Assembly (NCBI GenBank): GCA_017470935.1
Contig: JAFUXG010000027.1
Location: 1 to 60,484 of the forward strand
Source of the DNA: Lachnospiraceae bacterium
GTDB taxonomy: Bacteria > Bacillota > Clostridia > Lachnospirales > Lachnospiraceae
Direction of reading: 5' to 3'
DNA: 60,484 nt
Shown: in pieces, positions 55,234-60,484 of the stretch
How the letters are laid out: every line of letters begins with the position of its first letter
Numbering within the stretch: the first letter of the stretch is position 1
Program-made: the position numbers and the translations under genes
The notes under the pieces: model-generated
Seen by the model: only the letters and a program-made list of their open reading frames with translations
The model's database searches: none
What the model was told of the DNA's origin: nothing

Positions 55234-56220
55234 TCACAGCAGGCTCTTTCTTAGCTCTGCTCCATCCTTTGCTGAGAGATATGCGGGAGCTATATCAAAT
55301 ACAGTCTTACATCCGCTTGCTCCCTCCTTGGATAGCTTATACGCTGCTCTTGCATAGGCAACGATTACAGAGGATGTAAACTCAGGATTAGAGTCAAGCT
55401 TTAAGCTGTACTCGATCACATGATCATTCTCATCATTCCATCCGGTCTTGCCTGTGCGGATAACAAAGCCTCCATGAGGAATACCGCTGTGGTCTCTCTT
55501 AAGCTCCTCCTCACTTATAAAATGTACTGTTGTATCGTAATCAGCAAAATAGTTAGGCATAGTCTTAATCTCATTCTCTACCTTTGCTGCATCTGCTCCA
55601 TCCTCTAACACAACAAAGCATTCTCTTGTATGCTTCTGTCTGGTAGTAAGCTCAGGATTCTTTCCTGCACGTACTGCCTCCAATGCACTGTCAACAGGGA
55701 TTGTGTACTGCTTAGCATCCTTGACTCCGGCAATTCTTCTTATGGCATCTGAATGTCCCTGGCTTACACCCTTGCCCCAGAAGGTATAGTCCTTTCCATC
55801 AGGAAGGATAGCATTTGCATACATTCTGTTAAGGGAGAACATTCCCGGATCCCAGCCCACCGAAATAATTCCTATATTACCGCCCTCCTTGGCTGCTGCA
55901 TCCACATTTGCAAAATGCTCCGGTATCTTTGCATGGGTGTCAAAGCTATCCACCACATTGAAAAGCTTAGCATACTTAGGTGTCTGCTCCGGAAGGTCAG
56001 TGGCACTTCCACCACATAGGATCATAACATCTATCTTTCCCTTCCAGCTTTCTACATCATTTACACTACAAACCGAAACACCCTCTGTAAGAATAGAAAC
56101 TGTAGATGGATCTCTTCTTGTAAATACTGCTGCAAGCTCAAGGTCATCATTCTTCTTAATGGCACATTCAATTCCTCTTCCCAGGTTCCCATAGCCCATA
56201 ATACCAATTCTAATACTCAT
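55234..56220 (-). CDS. ddh: meso-diaminopimelate D-dehydrogenase
   Basis: About 328 residues. It makes meso-diaminopimelate in a single NADPH-dependent step from tetrahydrodipicolinate, for lysine and peptidoglycan. The N-terminal dinucleotide fold is IRIGIMGYGNLGRGIE, and family residues appear in LCGGSATDLPEQTP, SVGWDPGMFSLNR, WGKGVSQGHSDAIRRI and GMF/HTRECFVV. The start is the ATG at 56220, nine bases after GGAGG; an ATG at 56229 directly abuts that site. It is monocistronic. Confidence 0.95.
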   Translation of the reverse strand: MSIRIGIMGYGNLGRGIECAIKKNDDLELAAVFTRRDPSTVSILTEGVSVCSVNDVESWKGKIDVMILCGGSATDLPEQTPKYAKLFNVVDSFDTHAKIPEHFANVDAAAKEGGNIGIISVGWDPGMFSLNRMYANAILPDGKDYTFWGKGVSQGHSDAIRRIAGVKDAKQYTIPVDSALEAVRAGKNPELTTRQKHTRECFVVLEDGADAAKVENEIKTMPNYFADYDTTVHFISEEELKRDHSGIPHGGFVIRTGKTGWNDENDHVIEYSLKLDSNPEFTSSVIVAYARAAYKLSKEGASGCKTVFDIAPAYLSAKDGAELRKSLL

Positions 56221-56380
56221 GTCTAACATCCTCCATTTCCATGTATAATAATATAACTATGATGATTTAATTATACCAGCCAGGCATTATTCATGTCCGA
56301 CTTATTCATGGTAACTCCAAAATATTATATATGTCAATACGAACTTTTGATTTTTTATATCAGTACTGATTTTTAACAAA

Positions 56381-56604
56381 GCCCTGTAATCGAGTAGGGC
56401 GGATGAAATCCCACCCTACTTGATTCCCGCACCTGCGACCAGCTCGAAGCAACTGCTTCTCGCTGGTCTTGCGAGCCTCTCATGTTCATTCGTGCAAGCA
56501 CGATGCCCATGGAGGCTCTGGTGCTACAATCAGGCAGGGAAGCTGCAATCGCATCCTGCTGCCCTGCAACAATTAAGAAATGGACAGGTCTCCCTGCCCA
56601 TTTC
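56381..56604. repeat. Array of five consecutive hairpins
   Basis: Within 224 bases there are five stems: AATCGAGTAGGG/CCCTACTTGATT (56388-56425), CCAGC.CGAAGCA/TGCTTC.CGCTGG (56439-56466), GAGCCTC/GAGGCTC with inner CGTGC-AA-GCACG (56473-56518), GCAGGG/CCCTGC (56534-56567) and GAAATGG/CCATTTC (56577-56604). No gene is present. The third stem shares the TGCAAGCA tip and ATGTTCATTCG with type A elements. Confidence 0.75.
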
Positions 56605-56621
56605 ATGTATATAGCTATTAT

Positions 56622-57815
56622 TTATTTCACCTTACCCTTAAATCCTGCCTTCTTGAATTTCTTTGAATAATCTGCCTTCTTCTTTCCAGGCACCTTGATG
56701 GTTGCAGTCTTTGGAACATTTTTAAATGCATTCTTGCCAACTGATTTGATGGCTGTGCTCCTAAAGGTTATGGTCTTAAGCTTCTTTGAATTATAGAATG
56801 CCTGCTTGCCAAGCTTTGTAACATCAGCCTTAACAACAAGTGTCTTAAGCTTCTTGTTACCTGCAAATGCATTATTACCGATCTCTGTAACCTTGTACTT
56901 CTTTCCAAGGATCTTCACAGTCTTCTCTACAGTAAGCTTAGCCTTAGAGGCAGAGCCCGACACAACAAGATATGCTTTTTTCTTTTTGTACTGTACCTTA
57001 TATTTCACACCCTTATAGGCCATAACATATCCATTTTTCAATGTGCCGGATTTCTTAGCCTTTTGCGGAATAGAAAGTGCCACCTCCACCGCTGTAGGAT
57101 ATACAATATCAAGAGAAACTTCTGTATCTATATCTGCATGTACCCACCTTCCTGTTGACTTTTCAACATAGAAATGAACATTAGCAGTCTCAGGCTCGAC
57201 CTCTTCCTCCTCTACATCTTCACCTTCCTCATACTCTTCCGCATCCTCATCTTCCTCATCATCATAATCATCAGCTGATGCTATAGGTATGTCAGCACTG
57301 AAACGGAAACATTCAACCTCTGTGTCTTCTTCAGTACGTGCATTGGTCACAGCAACAGTCTCTTCCCCATCATACACGTAAGTCACACCTGCAACGATCA
57401 CCGGCTCCACACCATTAGCCGCTAGTATTCTTCCTACACTTTCCAAATCCTTTGCGGCTGTAGGCGCAACCTCCCATTTACTTGCAGACTTTTGAGTATA
57501 TGTAATCTTTTTCTTAAGATCAATATAAGAATTGGTAGTCTTGCCTGTACTCGAATCCTCGGATATTATTTTCTTAATCTTGTTCTTGCGGTCAAGCTCC
57601 ACCTGCTCATGTACGGACGTATCACCGTCAACTGCAGTATAATCCATATACACTGCTTCGCTGCTCTCAAACGCACTGAATGCATTTTGAAGTGTAGTCA
57701 CCGGATCCGACCCATCCGCTTTAACAGTGACACTTCCTAAGCCTGTGGAAATACACATTGTTATTACCAATGCAGATGACACCATTCTTTTAAAGTATCT
57801 GTTCTTTTTCATCAT
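56622..57815 (-). CDS. Exported BspA-like leucine-rich-repeat surface protein
   Basis: About 397 residues: signal peptide (about 1-32), a lipoprotein-like beta domain (about 35-255) with an acidic run (DDEEDEDAEEYEEGEDVEEEE), and a C-terminal BspA-type leucine-rich region (about 300-397, AFAGNKKLKTLVVKADVTKLGKQAF). The last 35 residues match the end of the neighbouring 804-residue protein almost residue for residue, suggesting a common surface-attachment or capping unit. The start follows AAGGAAG. It is eight to twenty bases downstream of that gene and is probably co-transcribed. Confidence 0.8.
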   Translation of the reverse strand: MMKKNRYFKRMVSSALVITMCISTGLGSVTVKADGSDPVTTLQNAFSAFESSEAVYMDYTAVDGDTSVHEQVELDRKNKIKKIISEDSSTGKTTNSYIDLKKKITYTQKSASKWEVAPTAAKDLESVGRILAANGVEPVIVAGVTYVYDGEETVAVTNARTEEDTEVECFRFSADIPIASADDYDDEEDEDAEEYEEGEDVEEEEVEPETANVHFYVEKSTGRWVHADIDTEVSLDIVYPTAVEVALSIPQKAKKSGTLKNGYVMAYKGVKYKVQYKKKKAYLVVSGSASKAKLTVEKTVKILGKKYKVTEIGNNAFAGNKKLKTLVVKADVTKLGKQAFYNSKKLKTITFRSTAIKSVGKNAFKNVPKTATIKVPGKKKADYSKKFKKAGFKGKVK

Positions 57816-57838
57816 TATCTTCCTTATCAATAATATAA

Positions 57839-60253
57839 TTATTTAACCTTCCCCTTGAAGCCTGCCTTCTTAAGCAACTTCGTATATGCTGCTTTCTGCT
57901 TCTTAGGCACCTTAATGGTAGTTGACTTTGGAACACCCTTAAATGCGTTCTTACCCACACTTTTAAGCTTTGTGCTCTTAATGGTGATGGTCTTTAACTT
58001 CTTATCTCCTGAGAATGCCTCCTTGCCGATCGTGGTAACATTCTTAGTTACAGTCACCTCGGTGAGCTTCTTACAGTTCTTGAATGCTCCCTGATCTATC
58101 TTAGTTATCGTTGTACTCTTGATATCCACTGTTGTGAGACTTGAACATCCGGCAAATGCATTCTTACCAACCGTTTCCACATTCTTAGGAATCGTCACCT
58201 TCTTAAGCTTGGTGCAATTCTGGAACGCACTGTCTCCGATCTCCTCTACACTTGCAGGAAGAGTCACTGTCGTAAGCTTGGTACAGTTCTTGAATGCGTT
58301 GTCACCAATCTCCTCAACTGTTGATGGGATTGTTACCGTGGTAACAGTCTTATTACCCTCAAAGGCACTTGCTGCAACTGTGGTTACGGTAGCCTCCACT
58401 CCGTTGACGGTCACTGTCGAAGGGATTGTTACTGTCTTCTCTGTGGTATCCGCAGCGGTATATTCAACCTCTACTGTTCCGCTTGCAGTCTCTGCATCTG
58501 CTGCCTTGACGGTATAGGTAGCTCCACTCTCGTCCTTGGTTTCGGTTCCTGCTGCAACAGCAATCTTACCGGCGTCCCCTGTTGCTGACGAAGCTCCACC
58601 GGAACCATCCTTGCCTGCTGCATCTCCTCCCGTGTCTGTTGTTCCTGTACCGCTATCGCCCGATGGTTTTGTTGACTCTAGCTTAGGAATAGTCTCTATT
58701 TTTGTATAGCCACATCTACAGGTATACGTCATTACACCAGCTTCTGTCTCCGTTGCCTTCTTGGTTACAGCACCGGCATCAAAGCTATGCTTCTCTCTTT
58801 CACCAATGATCCGTCCGCATACGGTACACTCTTTCCAGTGATAGTCACCCTCGTATTTCCAATCTGAGACTGTATGAGCTGCAATTGTCTCCTCCAGCTT
58901 CTCACCACACTCAGCACATATCTTCCAGTGGTTAGTGTCATCACCTGACCATGATACTGCCGCCGTATGCTCATGCGGAGGCTCTGATCCTATCTGGGTG
59001 CCCTTAACCACATAATTATAATAGGTCGATTCTAACTGATCATCACTATTTTCTTTAACAACCGTCAGCCCTTCAGGTCTTAATTTCCAAACAATCGCCT
59101 TGTCCTCTGCATCAATTGTCGTTTTGTCAATTTTGATAGAATTACCACCTTCATTTGCGTACAATTTCAACTCAATCTTATCACCAACAAGAAGCGCCTT
59201 CTCCTTATATCCGGTTCCGGCAATATGAATGGCTGTGTCATTTGTTTTCTTTTCATTAACAGAAAGACTTCCCTTACCATCTATATCAAGTGTAAAATCA
59301 TATACTCCATCCATTACAATTCCACCGATGGAATTATCTCCCTCAAGCCGGATTATAAATGTCCCTTTCCAATCTGTGATGTGAAGTATTCCTTCATCCT
59401 GAACATTTTTCATAACAAGGGCACCCTGCACCTTATCATAGTACATATATCCGTTGTCATATGAGCTGCCGCCCGCACTTCTTCCATCTGTGACAAAGGA
59501 TATGTTGGCTTTCTCATCTGTTTCCTCAATTACCACCTGTTTATAATAGTCATCTATTGTCATCCCGTTATATGCCGGCTGAAATTGCTTTATAAAATCT
59601 TCATAGAGCATATCACTCCATCCACTACCAGCCGGTTTTACAAAATAATTATCACCTGCATCTTCGTACTGGTAAAGACCATATACATAGCAATGAGTCT
59701 CAGCTACCATAACTGTTTCACCTTCTTCATTCTCTTTAGAAACAACCTTTGGATCCATCACATATGCATACTTTTCACTTTCAACTATCGTACCTGAATG
59801 CTTCATATAGCAAAGCTTATACTCTAATTGCTGACTGTGAATACATAACTGTCGTTCCTTAGCTTCATCTGAATATCCTAGCGTTGTCGGATCAATGGAA
59901 GTAGTCAACTTCTGATGATATACTCTTACCGTCGGAAGATATACCTTCTCGTTTTCAAGCCATTTAAGCTCATATATGCTGTCATATAAAACATCTTCAC
60001 TTTCAACAAATTGCGCATATTTCTTGTCATTCTTTTCATATATAAGATGAAATATCGTATCGTAAAACTGAGATCCTATTATGGAATTTTCCTTCCACAA
60101 ATATGCTTTCATGGTAATTTCTTTCCATGTATTATTTGTCACATCAGTCTGATAATTTGTGCCATTTTCCTCCGCATTAACAAACGGTATACTGGAAAAA
60201 ACATTAACTACTAACAATGCCGTCAGCAAACAGCTAATAAATCCTTTCTTCAT
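57839..60253 (-). CDS. Large exported BspA-like leucine-rich-repeat surface protein
   Basis: An 804-residue exported protein: signal peptide (about 1-27), an N-terminal region of unknown family, a right-handed-helix-like stretch (about 265-420), repeated cysteine motifs resembling zinc or disulphide knots (AECGEKLEETIAAHT, CTVCGRIIGEREKHSF, CRCGYTKIE), a glycine/serine linker (about 538-570) and six or seven BspA-type leucine-rich repeats (about 620-800, such as GDNAFKNCTKLTTVTLPASVEEI). BspA-like proteins mediate adhesion to host or polysaccharide. GGAGG precedes the ATG. It is followed by a paralogue sharing its C terminus. Confidence 0.82.
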   Translation of the reverse strand: MKKGFISCLLTALLVVNVFSSIPFVNAEENGTNYQTDVTNNTWKEITMKAYLWKENSIIGSQFYDTIFHLIYEKNDKKYAQFVESEDVLYDSIYELKWLENEKVYLPTVRVYHQKLTTSIDPTTLGYSDEAKERQLCIHSQQLEYKLCYMKHSGTIVESEKYAYVMDPKVVSKENEEGETVMVAETHCYVYGLYQYEDAGDNYFVKPAGSGWSDMLYEDFIKQFQPAYNGMTIDDYYKQVVIEETDEKANISFVTDGRSAGGSSYDNGYMYYDKVQGALVMKNVQDEGILHITDWKGTFIIRLEGDNSIGGIVMDGVYDFTLDIDGKGSLSVNEKKTNDTAIHIAGTGYKEKALLVGDKIELKLYANEGGNSIKIDKTTIDAEDKAIVWKLRPEGLTVVKENSDDQLESTYYNYVVKGTQIGSEPPHEHTAAVSWSGDDTNHWKICAECGEKLEETIAAHTVSDWKYEGDYHWKECTVCGRIIGEREKHSFDAGAVTKKATETEAGVMTYTCRCGYTKIETIPKLESTKPSGDSGTGTTDTGGDAAGKDGSGGASSATGDAGKIAVAAGTETKDESGATYTVKAADAETASGTVEVEYTAADTTEKTVTIPSTVTVNGVEATVTTVAASAFEGNKTVTTVTIPSTVEEIGDNAFKNCTKLTTVTLPASVEEIGDSAFQNCTKLKKVTIPKNVETVGKNAFAGCSSLTTVDIKSTTITKIDQGAFKNCKKLTEVTVTKNVTTIGKEAFSGDKKLKTITIKSTKLKSVGKNAFKGVPKSTTIKVPKKQKAAYTKLLKKAGFKGKVK

Positions 60254-60484
60254 ATTATATAATCCTCCTTATCATTAAAAACCGAAAATTTGCAGTTATG
60301 TTTATTTTATCAAACTTCCCCTACTATAATCCACTGATTGCCGCCATTTGTCATTGACAATTATTTTGGCAATTTTTATTCTATATATATGACCTTATCC
60401 TATAGATTACCCTTTATAGCTCATAGTGATATATGAATATTCATTAAATTTACACATTTATGTATTTTTTTACATTTTTTACAT
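60254..60484. other. Upstream region at the right edge
   Basis: AT-rich sequence ahead of the large surface-protein gene. It should hold its promoter, but no pair of boxes stands out clearly. No gene is visible before the window ends. Confidence 0.35.

Overview
The window looks like chromosome from an anaerobic, spore-related Firmicute of the Lachnospiraceae type. The DNA is AT-rich, with strong GGAGG ribosome sites and TTGAnn-N17-TATAAT promoters. It carries a YyaC-type sporulation protein, a T-box before thrS, indolepyruvate:ferredoxin oxidoreductase, meso-diaminopimelate dehydrogenase, MurT/GatD, and lysine-rich Ig-like and BspA-type surface proteins. The species cannot be fixed from sequence alone. 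Most genes lie on the minus strand.

Layout. 0-12 kb: CvpA-like and DUF5711-like membrane proteins, a LysM protein with a dead MPN/JAMM-like domain, YyaC, a CBS protein that probably starts at ATT, a degenerate HD-GYP protein, DusB and CoaX. 11.6-14 kb: an aminotransferase and class II aldolase, convergent on one terminator. 14-20 kb: a capsule/exopolysaccharide control module (CpsB phosphatase, CpsC/Wzz, CpsD tyrosine kinase) flanked by two membrane proteins that share an acidic tyrosine motif, preceded by an Ig-like surface protein. 19.9-22.1 kb: a compact acyl-carrier-protein / BtrH-like / phosphopantetheinyl-transferase cassette. 22-32 kb: CorA, DUF1002 protein, WYL regulator-glpK, CDF transporter, and murT-gatD preceded by a UPF0175/DUF3368 toxin-antitoxin pair, then an aldose epimerase and a DUF1902/HicA pair with a broken hicA.

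33-40.6 kb: a three-gene MukBEF/Wadjet-like SMC operon (jetA-, jetB-, jetC-like) without a visible jetD nuclease. A previously easy-to-miss type I toxin-antitoxin module (39-residue hydrophobic peptide plus a roughly 105-nt antisense RNA) lies between jetB and jetC, and a cloverleaf-shaped inverted-repeat element begins exactly at the jetC stop codon. 40.7-46 kb: tRNA-Lys, a GH25 lysozyme, and a T-box operon encoding an 11-residue-repeat membrane protein and ThrRS. 46-48 kb: an AAA ATPase between duplicated terminators and a beta-helix pseudogene. 48-60 kb: iorAB, uraA-upp, a cell-wall amidase, a GIY-YIG protein, ddh and two BspA-like leucine-rich-repeat surface proteins.

Intergenic DNA is unusually rich in palindromic elements. 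One interspersed family repeatedly starts at the TGA stop codon of a gene, in a fixed orientation. The strongest candidates for undescribed biology are the SMC operon with its embedded type I module and terminal cloverleaf, the stop-codon-anchored repeats, and the ACP/BtrH-like/PPTase cassette.
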